A stretch of 64,000 nt of DNA from CAXBMB01 sp963976695 (GCA_963976695.1 CAXBMB010000001.1:62001-126000), one strand, 5' to 3'; positions 1-8,822 are shown, counted from the stretch's first letter. Numbers and translations: made by a program. The notes: generated from the sequence alone by a model not told the origin.

Positions 1-1092
1 CTCGTCCGGCATGCCGCTGCGCGGGCGAAGCAATCCCTTGAGGCGCTTGAGATTGTTGGCGAGGAAGACGGTTTTTTCCGTGCAGAGGAGATATTCTCGC
101 CGCAGTTGCGGCCAGGCGCCCGGCGGCGGCCGGTCCTGGTCGGTGAAAAGCGTCGCCCACTCCCGCTGCAGGCGCCCGTACTCCTGCTGTCGCCAGTGGC
201 CGGACAGCGCCGGCGGATCGGCCTGGCCCTCCAGCCAGGCCAGCAGGGCGTGGAACACCTCGTTGGGGCCCCGCAGCTGGCCGGTCTGGGCCAGCAGGTC
301 GATTTCCCGTTGCGCCAGCCGCGCGCGCCAGCCGGCTCGCAGTCGAAGGGCATCGAGCGCCTTTTTGACCGCAAAGGGGCCGAACTTGTCCTTGGCGGCG
401 TTGCTGGCGAGCAGAAAATAGCCGTGGGAGAGACTGGCCAACTTAATTCGAGGAAGATCGGGGTCGAAGGCGCGGGCCTGGGCGAACAGCCGCTCGGTGG
501 TCAGGGCCCGGTCGGCGGGATAGCAATCCGGCGCCACGTGAATATCCAGGTTGACGGCGCCGTCCGGCGAGGCGAGCGGCTGGAATGAAGCCTCCGAGAT
601 GAAGCCCCAGGGCTTGCCTGGCAGCGGCCGAAAGGCGTAGCCCTCGTCGCGCAACAGGCGCAAAAGCGCGGCGACATCGTCGGGCCGCACCACCAGGTCC
701 AGATCGCCGGTAATCCGCAGGTCCGGGTCTTGGTAAATCTGATGGGCTAAGGCAAAGCCCTTGATCGCCACGGCGTCCAGTCCGGCTGCGTTGATGACCG
801 CAAGACACTGTTTTTGCCGGGTGCGGCTGTAGCGGTTGAGCAAGCGGCTTTGCCGCACCGCCGTGGCCGAGAGACCGCAGGCCGGACCCAGCAGATCGAA
901 GGTCAGGGCGGCCCCGGTAAACCGAGTTAGCCGCCGGGCAAAGAGCGGAAGAAGGGCGGGGGGATCCAGAGCCTGGGGTGGAGGGGGCGGGGCCGGAGTG
1001 GTGGCGGGCTGCCGGGGCAAGCGGGCGGCCAGATAGCTCCAGCAGCGGCGCCAGTCCCGGGCGCTGGCGGGGGGGCTCGGGTCGGGGGTCAT
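1..1092 (-). CDS. Nucleotidyltransferase family protein, C-terminus cut by window edge
   Basis: I translated the minus strand directly. The frame is open from an ATG at 1092 to base 1, giving 364 codons without a stop. After a proline-rich N-terminus, residues about 95-136 carry KGFALAHQIY followed by TGDLDLVV. D130 and D132 form the GxDxD-type metal site of the PF14907-like uncharacterised nucleotidyltransferases. These presumably transfer a nucleotidyl group to an unknown acceptor. It lies 19 bases after the phosphatase gene on the same strand, so the two are probably co-transcribed. Relatives often sit with HprK-related and PqqD-like genes in polysaccharide loci, and such a pair occurs here at about 21-22 kb. 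The family assignment is fairly safe; the substrate is unknown. Confidence 0.75.
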   Translation of the reverse strand, partial: MTPDPSPPASARDWRRCWSYLAARLPRQPATTPAPPPPPQALDPPALLPLFARRLTRFTGAALTFDLLGPACGLSATAVRQSRLLNRYSRTRQKQCLAVINAAGLDAVAIKGFALAHQIYQDPDLRITGDLDLVVRPDDVAALLRLLRDEGYAFRPLPGKPWGFISEASFQPLASPDGAVNLDIHVAPDCYPADRALTTERLFAQARAFDPDLPRIKLASLSHGYFLLASNAAKDKFGPFAVKKALDALRLRAGWRARLAQREIDLLAQTGQLRGPNEVFHALLAWLEGQADPPALSGHWRQQEYGRLQREWATLFTDQDRPPPGAWPQLRREYLLCTEKTVFLANNLKRLKGLLRPRSGMPDE

Positions 1093-1111
1093 AGGGTCGC
1101 CGGACGGGGGG

Positions 1112-1858
1112 TCATGCTTGCAGGAAGCTGCGGTGCGGCCCGTCCAGCACCACCGCTGTCAGCCGTCCGCCATAGCAAGCGCCGGTATCGATGCCAATCC
1201 GATTGAAGAGATTTTCCGGCGCGTGCACCGGGGTGTGGCCATGCACCACGATCTTCTCGAAGGACTGCTTGGAGCGAATGAAAAGCTCTCGAATCCACAG
1301 CAAATCAGCTTCCTTTTGCGCCGCCAGCGGCACGTTGGGCCGCACGCCGGCGTGAACAAAGAAATAATCGCCCTCGCCGTGGGACAGCGCGAGCGATGTC
1401 AGAAAGGCGCGATGGCGCGCCGGCACGGCGGCGCACAGCGTCTCGTGGAGCCACAGAAAACGGTCGCTGCCGGCGGGCGCGTCGAGGTAATCGACGCCAT
1501 AGCTGAGGCAGGTGGCCTCGCCGCCGTTCATCAACCAGGCCGTCCCTGATCTTGGGTGTTCCAGGAATTGTTCGAAAAACACCTCATGATTGCCCTTCAA
1601 ATGCAAGATTTCGAAGTGCTGCAAGGGGTGGCAAACCAGGTTTTCGATCACCAGGCGGGAGTTGGGGCCGCGATCAACATAGTCCCCCAGATAGATCAGC
1701 AGCAGTCGCTTGTCCCGATGGGCCTGGGCATCCTGGTCGATCTTTGCGTGCAGTTCCTCCAACAGGTCGACCCGCCCATGAACATCCCCCACCGCATAGA
1801 TGCGGGTGTTGCTGGGCGTATCGCCGATTAGATTGGCTTGTTGCGGGGCAGCTCCCAT
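1112..1858 (-). CDS. Metallophosphoesterase, PPP family (serine/threonine phosphatase / ApaH-like)
   Basis: This is a 248-residue protein with the full PPP-type metallophosphatase signature: GDVHG at residues 24-28, GDYVDRG at 57-63, GNHE at 88-91 and a C-terminal HGHTPVH block. These residues bind the two metals and the phosphate. Family members dephosphorylate phosphoproteins (PrpA/PrpE type) or hydrolyse diadenosine tetraphosphate. The short length and YLGDYVDRGPNS motif fit the protein-phosphatase 1-like bacterial group better than ApaH. The ATG at 1858 has AAGG a few bases upstream. It is the first gene of a likely two-gene unit with the nucleotidyltransferase. The substrate cannot be read from the sequence. 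Confidence 0.85.
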   Translation of the reverse strand: MGAAPQQANLIGDTPSNTRIYAVGDVHGRVDLLEELHAKIDQDAQAHRDKRLLLIYLGDYVDRGPNSRLVIENLVCHPLQHFEILHLKGNHEVFFEQFLEHPRSGTAWLMNGGEATCLSYGVDYLDAPAGSDRFLWLHETLCAAVPARHRAFLTSLALSHGEGDYFFVHAGVRPNVPLAAQKEADLLWIRELFIRSKQSFEKIVVHGHTPVHAPENLFNRIGIDTGACYGGRLTAVVLDGPHRSFLQA

Positions 1859-2248
1859 CGCCTTTTCCGGTCACGTTCAGCTTTCAAACCATGAAAAGTT
1901 TAAACCACCAAGTGTCTAAATTATCAGACTGTCCCAATCATCGGGCAGCTAAATTATCAGGCAGCTAAATCATCAGCGTCTTTCCGGCCGACCCCGGCAG
2001 GTCAATCTTGACAGGTCGTCGGCCGCCGTCCGACCGACCGGCGCAACCGCTGCTCCGTGTGACGCCAAAGTGGGCTACGCCGAACCCGCCGCGCGCCAGG
2101 CCTGTTTTCCTTACCGCTGCCGCCGCCGCCATTTTCGTGGGGTATAACTAGCAGTTAAGCGTGAAAGCCCCAAGGGATAAGTCGGTGCGGCGGCCGGGTT
2201 CGACCGGGCCTGTCGGTCGCGGTTGCCGCTGCTGACGCCGCCGTGCTT
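1859..2248. other. Intergenic region with small tandem repeat
   Basis: About 390 bases between the phosphatase start and the stop of the HD-GYP-like gene, both on the minus strand. No convincing gene is seen. It should hold the promoter of the phosphatase gene. Between 1916 and 1976 it carries an AT-rich repeat (entered separately). Confidence 0.5.
1945..1976. repeat. 16-bp tandem repeat, two copies
   Basis: GCAGCTAAATTATCAG (1945-1960) is followed at once by GCAGCTAAATCATCAG (1961-1976). A partial copy, CTAAATTATCAG, lies at 1916-1927. It is AT-rich compared with its surroundings and upstream of the phosphatase gene. Its function is unknown. Confidence 0.7.
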
Positions 2249-4324
2249 TTAGCCGGGCGGGTTGTCGCCGTTATCCTGCTCCCAACGCCGTCGTCCCTGC
2301 TTGTTGTCCAGGTAGTTGACCAAGGCCGCCACCACGCCGCGGTCGTAGCTCTTGTTGACTGAGCTGAGCAGTTCTTCAATCGAATCGTCGACCGACAGTC
2401 CCTCGCGATAGGCGCGCTTGCTGACCATGCCGATGAAGGCGTTGGCCACCGCCAGCAAGCGGGCGGTCGGAATGATTTCCTTTCCCTTCAGGCCGAGCGG
2501 ACCACTGCCGTCAAGTCGCTCGTAAGCTTGTCGGAGCGTGTCAACGACCGGCCCGTCGAAGTTGACCCCGCGCAGAAGATCCGCGCCGGCCATCATCGAG
2601 TCCCGAATCGATTTGTGCTCGCTGTCGCTCAGTTGGCCCTGCCGGGTCAGCAGCTCTTCCGGAATCAGTATCTTGCCGATATTCATCAGCATGCCGGAAA
2701 TGCGGACGGTTTCGGTCTCCGCCTTCGACAGGTTCATTTCCTCGGCCAGGTTTTGGCACAGCTCGCCGACGAACTTGGAATGGCCGGCCGAATAGGGGTC
2801 GCGCCGGTCAACCACCGACACCAGCGTCATGATCAGTTGATCCATGATTTCTTCGCGCCGGGCCCGCTCGCTGAATTCGGCGGTCAGGTCCCGTTCCACC
2901 GTCAAAACGGCGCGCGGCAGGTCGCGGGTCGGGGGAACCGGCACATGGTCGGATACGATAATCTGCAGGCCGCCGGTCTCGGTTTCCAGCTTCACCAGAT
3001 CGCTGATGGTTCGGTTGTTCTTCAGCGCCTTTTCGTTCAAGGCCAGAACCCGGTGGGCCGCCGCCGGTCCAACCACCGCGCCGATGGATTTTCCGATCAT
3101 GTCGTCGGGCGTGCTGCCCGCCTGCTCCGCCGCCTTTCGGTTGGCAAAGCGGTAGTGGCCCTTTTCATCGAGGATGGCGATGGCCGTCGGCTGTTGATCG
3201 GTGATGAGTCGCAGCAGGTCGCGTTGATGCGCCAGCGCCTCGGCGGTTTCGCGATAGAGTTCGGCGGCCTTGGTGGCCCGCTGGGACGCACCATGGCGCC
3301 AAGCCAGAAGGATGATCGCCGCGCCCAGCGCCAGGGCCAGGAAGAGGTAGGTCATCAAGCGGTTGAGGCGGCTTTCGCTGCTGCCCAGGGCATAGTCGGC
3401 GTCCACCTTGGCGATCAACATCCAGGGACTGTTGACCGTGGCGCGGCCGGTGGCCAGCACCTCGACGCCGGCATAGTCGCGGGCGCGGTAAAAGCCGCCG
3501 GGCGACTTCAAGGCTTCGGCCGCGGCGAGGTTTTCCGTGTTGAAGGCCAGCTTGCGCGTCATCGCCGCCGAGCCGTCCTTCAGCTTGGTGATATACTCGA
3601 TGGCCCCGGCGTTGCGGCGCACGAGAATTACCTCCAGCGCCTTGGTGGCGATCCCGGGCTGCTTGAGCAGGGCGGGCAAAACGCTGGTGACATTTCTTCG
3701 GCCAATGATATAGCCGATCTGCGCGCCGGGCTGGGGATCGGCCTGCACCGCGAAGATCGGCGCGGCGAAGGTGGCGGTGGTCGCGTCGCCCTCGCGGGAC
3801 AGGTCAATCAGCCCGCCCTTGATGTCGTCCCAGACTTTCTTTCTCAGCAGTCCGGGGGTGAAGGTTTTCGTGCTGACCAGCGTGGCGCCGTTCTTGTCCA
3901 GCAAGGCGATCCCGAAGGAGGCGCTCCGTTCGACGTTCGCCTTGACCTCTTGGCGGCCCAGCGGCGGCAGGTACCCCATCCGCTCGGCGATGACCGAGAG
4001 CAAATTGGCCACATAGTCCATTTGCCCCTCGGCGTCGTCGACGGCGGAAAGGTCGCCGTTGGCGAAGTCGATCTCGGTCATCAACAGCTGCAGCGTTATG
4101 TTGTCGGCCAAGGAGGTGATTTCGGTAATCTGTTGTTGCAACCAGGAGTCGGTGGCGTCCACCCGGCTGTCGGCAATCAGCGCCAGCCGGTCCTGCCAGT
4201 TCCGCAGCTCTCTGTCTCTTTCGTCCTGAACAAAGGAGATCACCAGCACAACCCCGACAAGACCGGCGGTCAGCAGAAGCCCGAACAGCGAAAGGAAGCG
4301 CCAGTTTTGCAATTTCATCGTCAC
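2249..4324 (-). CDS. Membrane sensor: periplasmic domain, PAS and degenerate HD-GYP domain
   Basis: A 691-residue protein. A membrane segment at about 10-32 and another at about 325-342 bracket a roughly 290-residue extracytoplasmic region that resembles a Cache sensor. A PAS domain follows at about 365-480 and an HD-GYP-like domain at about 495-675. Active HD-GYP proteins hydrolyse cyclic di-GMP. Here the first His is kept (AGHS, H515) but the HD dyad is MN (547-548). The next ligand His is S576, the HHE motif is AYE (600-602), GYP is replaced by GPL, and the last Asp is N628. The fold motifs GKILIP, DGSG and GLKG remain. I infer a non-catalytic receptor or signal-transfer domain. It is divergent from a LapG-like protease gene across about 400 bases. 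Confidence 0.8.
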   Translation of the reverse strand: MTMKLQNWRFLSLFGLLLTAGLVGVVLVISFVQDERDRELRNWQDRLALIADSRVDATDSWLQQQITEITSLADNITLQLLMTEIDFANGDLSAVDDAEGQMDYVANLLSVIAERMGYLPPLGRQEVKANVERSASFGIALLDKNGATLVSTKTFTPGLLRKKVWDDIKGGLIDLSREGDATTATFAAPIFAVQADPQPGAQIGYIIGRRNVTSVLPALLKQPGIATKALEVILVRRNAGAIEYITKLKDGSAAMTRKLAFNTENLAAAEALKSPGGFYRARDYAGVEVLATGRATVNSPWMLIAKVDADYALGSSESRLNRLMTYLFLALALGAAIILLAWRHGASQRATKAAELYRETAEALAHQRDLLRLITDQQPTAIAILDEKGHYRFANRKAAEQAGSTPDDMIGKSIGAVVGPAAAHRVLALNEKALKNNRTISDLVKLETETGGLQIIVSDHVPVPPTRDLPRAVLTVERDLTAEFSERARREEIMDQLIMTLVSVVDRRDPYSAGHSKFVGELCQNLAEEMNLSKAETETVRISGMLMNIGKILIPEELLTRQGQLSDSEHKSIRDSMMAGADLLRGVNFDGPVVDTLRQAYERLDGSGPLGLKGKEIIPTARLLAVANAFIGMVSKRAYREGLSVDDSIEELLSSVNKSYDRGVVAALVNYLDNKQGRRRWEQDNGDNPPG

Positions 4325-4727
4325 GTCTACCGCTTAGGGTGGAGGGGTGGAACGGTGGCTTATTTGTATGGAATTTTCGGTGGTTGGCGCAAATTTTACA
4401 CCAATATTTTCACGAATGGCTAACAGTAGCACCCAGGGCTAATTAAGGAAACGTTAAGTCTGCGCAGACATTATTTTGGCGGGTTTCTTTGCTTCCCTTG
4501 CTCTGCAGTCCCATATGAGTCGACAAGAATATCTTGCTTGCCCGCAATGGTTTAATGTTTGCCATGAAACGGTGCCGGTAACAATAAGGAAGCAGGCGCT
4601 TTCAATAAGAAAACGCCGCGGTTGGGCGGTCGGAATTTGACCTCGGACTGTGAAGAAGTAGCGTCAGAAGTAGATCTTTTGCCGGGTGGAATTGGTCTGC
4701 TGGGGTTGCTCAATCGCTTAGAGTGAG
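4325..4727. other. Divergent intergenic region
   Basis: About 400 bases, more AT-rich than its neighbours, between the starts of the HD-GYP-like sensor (minus) and the LapG-like protease (plus). It must hold both promoters. No gene or clear operator was recognised; the self-complementary CTGCGCAG near 4460 is short. Confidence 0.5.
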
Positions 4728-5396
4728 ATGGTGGTGATTAGTCGACGCAATTTTATTTTGGGCTGTCTTGCGGGTGGGGTGGGGGGCTATATCCCAGCCG
4801 CGCTGGCCGACCCGTCCAATCCCCCCCATGAAGAACCGTCCTATTTCGGCAGCACCGAACTGCGGTCGGAAAAATTGTCGCTGTTTCCGAAATGGCGCGA
4901 CGTTTTATCGCGCTTCGTTAAAGAGCGGATGAAGGTTAAGGGATGCACCGGCGATTGCGACTATGCGACCTGGCAGGCGTTCCTCAAGACAGTGAAAGAC
5001 CTGGATCCCATGACCCAATTGGACCGGGTCAATCGGGAAATGAACAAAAAACCCTATATCATTGATCCGATTAATTGGGGCGTGCCGGACTATTGGGCAA
5101 CGCCGTTCGAGTTCTTTTTAAAAAGCGGCGACTGTGAAGACTACGCGATCATTAAGTACATTTCCCTGCGCAGTTTGGGTTGGGCCGCCGATACCATGCG
5201 TTTGGTTGTGCTGGAGGATCAGAACCTCGAGATCATGCACGCGGTCCTAGTGGTGTTTTACCAGGACGTGACCTATGTCCTGGACAATCAGATCAGGTCG
5301 GTGATCCCGGCCGATAGAATCCGACACTATCGCCCGGTTTACTCGATTAATGAGAAGGCCTGGTGGAAGCACAAATTCCCAAACCGGAATTCCTGA
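4728..5396 (+). CDS. LapG-like periplasmic cysteine protease with Tat signal (BTLCP family)
   Basis: A 222-residue member of the bacterial transglutaminase-like cysteine proteinases. The N-terminus has SRRNFILG (residues 5-12), a twin-arginine signal, followed by a glycine-rich hydrophobic stretch and AALA as a cleavage site near residue 27. The catalytic triad is readable as C136 (in SGDCEDYA), H171 (HAVLVV) and D186 (LDNQ). D135 and E137 flank the cysteine as in the calcium site of LapG. LapG proteins cut the N-terminus of large type I-secreted adhesins and release them from the surface. No LapA-like adhesin or LapD is in the window, but a LapB/LapC-type exporter is at 17.3-21.1 kb. The start has only a weak GAG upstream. 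The function is inferred from the family. Confidence 0.85.
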   Translation: MVVISRRNFILGCLAGGVGGYIPAALADPSNPPHEEPSYFGSTELRSEKLSLFPKWRDVLSRFVKERMKVKGCTGDCDYATWQAFLKTVKDLDPMTQLDRVNREMNKKPYIIDPINWGVPDYWATPFEFFLKSGDCEDYAIIKYISLRSLGWAADTMRLVVLEDQNLEIMHAVLVVFYQDVTYVLDNQIRSVIPADRIRHYRPVYSINEKAWWKHKFPNRNS

Positions 5397-5521
5397 CCTC
5401 CCGCGCCGGGCCCCGCTTCGCGTGGCCAAAGCGGCGGCAATCCTGATGTGAGCCGGGTCGCGGCCCGGATGAGAAATTGTCGCGGCGCGCGGCGCCGGCG
5501 GGCCCAGGATAATAAACCTGA

Positions 5522-7054
5522 ATGACGCGTGGGGCGGATGGTTTATCTTGCCCGGCGCAACCGGGTCCGTTAACTATTATCGCCATGGAAAAGCTTGCCG
5601 CGGAAAGCATCAACGATCGTGAGATCCTACTGTTGACCCTGTTGCGGGTGGGCGATGTGGTGGTTGCGGTGTTGGCGGGCTATCTGGCCTATCTCTTGCG
5701 CGGCTCGCCCCTGACCTCGGGTCCCGGGGTGGCCCAGGTCTATTGGGTCGGATTGATTGTTGGCGGCTTGCTGACCGGCAACGTCATGCAGATTGGCCGG
5801 GTCTATCGCGTTTATCTTCTGCGTTCGCCGCTGCAGCTGCTGGTTCGAACGGCGGTCGCCTGGCTGGTGGTGTTGGTTATTCTGGCCACCCTGGCGGTTC
5901 TGACAAAAACCTCCGTCGATTATTCCCGTGTCTGGTTCGCGCTGTGGGGCGTGCTGGGGTTGGTCGGTTTTCTGCTGCTGAGGGTGGTGCTGGCGGTCCA
6001 GGTCGCCAAGTGGGCGCGCGTCGGCAGCTTGCAATCTTGGGTCGTGCTGGTCGGCAGCGGCGAATTTTCCCGGCGGCTTGCCCGGCGCGTGCAAGATGAT
6101 CCCCGTCTTCACCTCGCCGGCCTGGTCCGCTGCCCCGGCGATGTTGAGCCCGGGCCCGGCGACCCCGGGTCTGTCAGCCTCGATCCATCCGATGCCGCCT
6201 ACCCGCGCGTGGCGGTGATTGGCGAGCTGGACGATTTGGCGCGGCTGGTTCGCGATCTGGGCATTTCCGAAATTTACCTGGCGGCGGACTGGGGCCAGGC
6301 CGAGCTCTTGACGGCGGTGACGAATGCGGTGCGCGGCTTGGACGTGGAGGTGCAGCTTTGCCTGGATACGCAGGTTTGGCAGCGCCCGCTTCTCGGCTGG
6401 CGCAGCCGCGCCGGCGTTCCCATGCTGGGCGTCTGGCGGCGACCCTTCAGCTATTGGGAGCGGGTCGGCAAGGCGGTGGAGGACCGGGTCGGGGCGCTGT
6501 TGCTGTTGCTTGCGGTCGCGCCGTTGCTGTTGCTGATCGCCGTCCTGATAAAGGTGAACAGCCGCGGTCCGGTGCTGTTCCGGCAAGAGCGCGTCGGCTA
6601 CGAAGGGGAACGCTTTCAGGTGTTTAAGTTTCGCACCATGCAGGTGGCGCAGTCGGAAAAGGACCGGCGCGCGGTCACCCAGGCCACCCGCGACGACCCA
6701 CGGGTCACCGCTGTCGGCCGCTTCCTGCGCCGAACCAGTTTGGATGAGCTGCCGCAACTGCTCAACGTCTTGACCGGCGAGATGTCCTTGGTCGGCCCGC
6801 GGCCACATGCGCTGGCGCACGAAGATGGTTTTGCCCGTTTGGCGAGTGAATACTTCAGCCGTCACCGGGTAAAACCGGGCATTACCGGCTGGGCTCAGAT
6901 TCAGGGCTTTCGCGGCGAAATCGACGATCCGGAAAAAATTCGGCGGCGCGTGGAGGCCGATCTTTACTATATCGACAACTGGTCGCTCTATCTCGACCTG
7001 AAGATCCTTTTTATCACACCGTTTGTGGCCTTTTTCGGCGAGAATGCTTATTAG
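5522..7054 (+). CDS. Undecaprenyl-phosphate sugar phosphotransferase (WcaJ/ExoY type)
   Basis: A 510-residue initiating glycosyltransferase for polysaccharide synthesis, which moves a sugar-1-phosphate from a nucleotide sugar to undecaprenyl phosphate at the inner membrane. The N-terminal third has several hydrophobic segments. The middle resembles the CoA-binding/epimerase-like domain typical of the long family members. The C-terminal catalytic domain (about 305-510) carries VLFRQERVGYEG, FQVFKFRTM, RRTSLDELPQ, SLVGPRP and KPGITGWAQ. The start is uncertain. ATG 5522 is preceded by AGGA at about 12 bases, and an in-frame ATG at 5585 (MEKLAAESIN) would also give a complete protein. It heads the plus-strand half of the exopolysaccharide locus. 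Confidence 0.9.
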   Translation: MTRGADGLSCPAQPGPLTIIAMEKLAAESINDREILLLTLLRVGDVVVAVLAGYLAYLLRGSPLTSGPGVAQVYWVGLIVGGLLTGNVMQIGRVYRVYLLRSPLQLLVRTAVAWLVVLVILATLAVLTKTSVDYSRVWFALWGVLGLVGFLLLRVVLAVQVAKWARVGSLQSWVVLVGSGEFSRRLARRVQDDPRLHLAGLVRCPGDVEPGPGDPGSVSLDPSDAAYPRVAVIGELDDLARLVRDLGISEIYLAADWGQAELLTAVTNAVRGLDVEVQLCLDTQVWQRPLLGWRSRAGVPMLGVWRRPFSYWERVGKAVEDRVGALLLLLAVAPLLLLIAVLIKVNSRGPVLFRQERVGYEGERFQVFKFRTMQVAQSEKDRRAVTQATRDDPRVTAVGRFLRRTSLDELPQLLNVLTGEMSLVGPRPHALAHEDGFARLASEYFSRHRVKPGITGWAQIQGFRGEIDDPEKIRRRVEADLYYIDNWSLYLDLKILFITPFVAFFGENAY

Positions 7055-7228
7055 TAAAGTTGCAGGCGTGGGAGACCGCTGGTTGTCGGGTTTGGGCTGG
7101 CGGTGCGGGAAATTTCGCGACGCGCGGGTCGGGGCCGTCCCGCTCTTTTGATGGATTCGTGTAGGTTGCCGTTGAGGTTGTCGGCAACCACCTCTTTTCG
7201 TTCACCCCTCTGGTAAGAGGTCGCCGCC

Positions 7229-8746
7229 GTGGCTTCCCTGCTCTATTGGTTGCTCCTTCTGACCGTCGCCTTGGCGCCCTTGCCCTTGGGCAGCAACCGC
7301 CCCTATGCCTGGAGCCTTTTGGGCCTGATGGTGGGGCTTCAGCTCATCGGCTGGGCCGTGATGGTTCAGACCGCGCGGTTGCCCCTGACTCTGCACCGGC
7401 GTCACTGGCTGCCGATGGCCATCCCCTTTGGCCTCTTTTGCCTCTGGGTGGTGGTGCAAAACGCGGCTTGGGTGCCGCAAAGCTGGTTTCACCCCTTTTG
7501 GCGGGAAGCGGCAACGGCGTTGGGCCAACCGCTCAAGGGGGCGATCGGGTTGGCTCCAGACGATGCCAGGACCACGCTGTTGCGCATCTTGACCTATGCC
7601 GGCGTTTTTTGGCTGGCCGTTGGCTATGGGCGGGATGAAAAGCGCGCCCGGCAGGCTGTTTTGACGCTGGTCGTGGTGATCGCCGGTTACGCGCTCTATG
7701 GCCTGTTTATTTACATCAATGGGCTGGAAAGCATTCTTTGGTACGAGAAATGGGCCTATCGCGGCTATGTCACCGCAACCTTTGTGAACAAAAACAGCTA
7801 CGCCACCTACGCCGGGCTCGGGTTGTTGCTGGCGATCGGCCTGCTGGCCAATGAGCTGCAGCGGTCCAACAGCCAGGGTTTGCCGCTGTACTTGAAGGTC
7901 GTTCGGTTTTTGGACGGTTTGAGCGGTTGGGTCTGGCTGTCGGGCTCGCTGATATTGCTGATCGGGGTCTCGCTGCTGCTCAGCGGGTCGCGCGGCGGAC
8001 TGTCCTCGACCCTGGTGGCGCTGTTTGTTCTGTTGCTCTTTGCCCCCTGGCGCGCTGAACTGCGACGCACCCAGACTCTTTGGCGAGGCGCGCTGGCCTT
8101 ACTGGTCACCTTGGCGGCGGTGTTTGTGGTGATGCAGGGGCTGTCGGCGCTTGGCGACCAGTCCAGCGGCATGGTCCAGGACTATCGGGTCGCCGCCTTG
8201 AGCTTGTCGGTGCGGGCGATCGCCGACGCCCCACTTGTCGGCTTTGGCCTGGGCAGCTATCCGGACGTTTTCAATCTCTATCGCGGCGCCGAATTCGGCA
8301 CCTCGCTGGCGACGCTGTTTCGGGCCCACAACAGCTATTTGGAACTGGCGGTCGAGGTCGGCCTGCCGGCCACGCTGCTTTTGCTGTTCAGCCTTTTCTG
8401 GATGCTTTTTCTCTGCGGGCGCGGCTTGATCGTTCGGCGCCGGCAGCGGATTTATCCGCTGCTGGGGGTGGCGGCGACGGTGTTGGTGGCGGTCCATGCG
8501 CTGTTGGATTTTTCCATGCAGATGCCCGGCGTTGCGGTGACCTATTTTCTCATCATGGGGATTGCGGTGGCGCAAAGCCGCAGCACAAGACGCGAGCAGA
8601 CGTCGGAAACAAGCCACCCGGCGCGATCCGATGGGCCGCAGCCGGCCTTCGGGCTGGAAGGTGGGGACGAGTCACGGCGCAAGAACCTGGAGGTGGTGGC
8701 GACGACCCGGCCATTTTCTCCCGACCTGGGCGCCGGCGGCGATTGA
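7229..8746 (+). CDS. O-antigen ligase / polysaccharide polymerase-like membrane protein
   Basis: A 505-residue polytopic membrane protein of the Wzy/WaaL superfamily. It has about ten to twelve hydrophobic segments. The large loop contains VNKNSYATYAGLGLLLAIGL and, later, FGLGSYPDVFNLYRG...FRAHNSYLELAVEVG. The latter is the typical late-loop motif of O-antigen ligase domains (PF04932), with the conserved H-N-x-Y-L. It probably polymerises or ligates lipid-linked glycan on the periplasmic side. The GTG start at 7229 has TAAGAGG about eight bases upstream. The last 55 residues are hydrophilic and look disordered. It lies 174 bases after the sugar transferase gene. Confidence 0.85.
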   Translation: MASLLYWLLLLTVALAPLPLGSNRPYAWSLLGLMVGLQLIGWAVMVQTARLPLTLHRRHWLPMAIPFGLFCLWVVVQNAAWVPQSWFHPFWREAATALGQPLKGAIGLAPDDARTTLLRILTYAGVFWLAVGYGRDEKRARQAVLTLVVVIAGYALYGLFIYINGLESILWYEKWAYRGYVTATFVNKNSYATYAGLGLLLAIGLLANELQRSNSQGLPLYLKVVRFLDGLSGWVWLSGSLILLIGVSLLLSGSRGGLSSTLVALFVLLLFAPWRAELRRTQTLWRGALALLVTLAAVFVVMQGLSALGDQSSGMVQDYRVAALSLSVRAIADAPLVGFGLGSYPDVFNLYRGAEFGTSLATLFRAHNSYLELAVEVGLPATLLLLFSLFWMLFLCGRGLIVRRRQRIYPLLGVAATVLVAVHALLDFSMQMPGVAVTYFLIMGIAVAQSRSTRREQTSETSHPARSDGPQPAFGLEGGDESRRKNLEVVATTRPFSPDLGAGGD

Positions 8747-8793
8747 CGGCCCGCCATTGGCCTCCCTTTCCCCCGCGCAGCCGGCGGCCCTCA

Positions 8794-8822
8794 ATCCCGT
8801 AACCGCTCGATCCCGTAACCGC
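8794..8822. repeat. 13-bp direct repeat
   Basis: ATCCCGTAACCGC occurs at 8794-8806 and again at 8810-8822, between two convergent genes. A single similar string appears near 62903. Its function is unknown. Confidence 0.6.

Noticed and set aside
2528..4423. Plus-strand open frame of 631 codons opposite the HD-GYP-like gene
   Set aside because: Antisense composition only; the minus-strand protein has clear PAS and HD-GYP-like domains.
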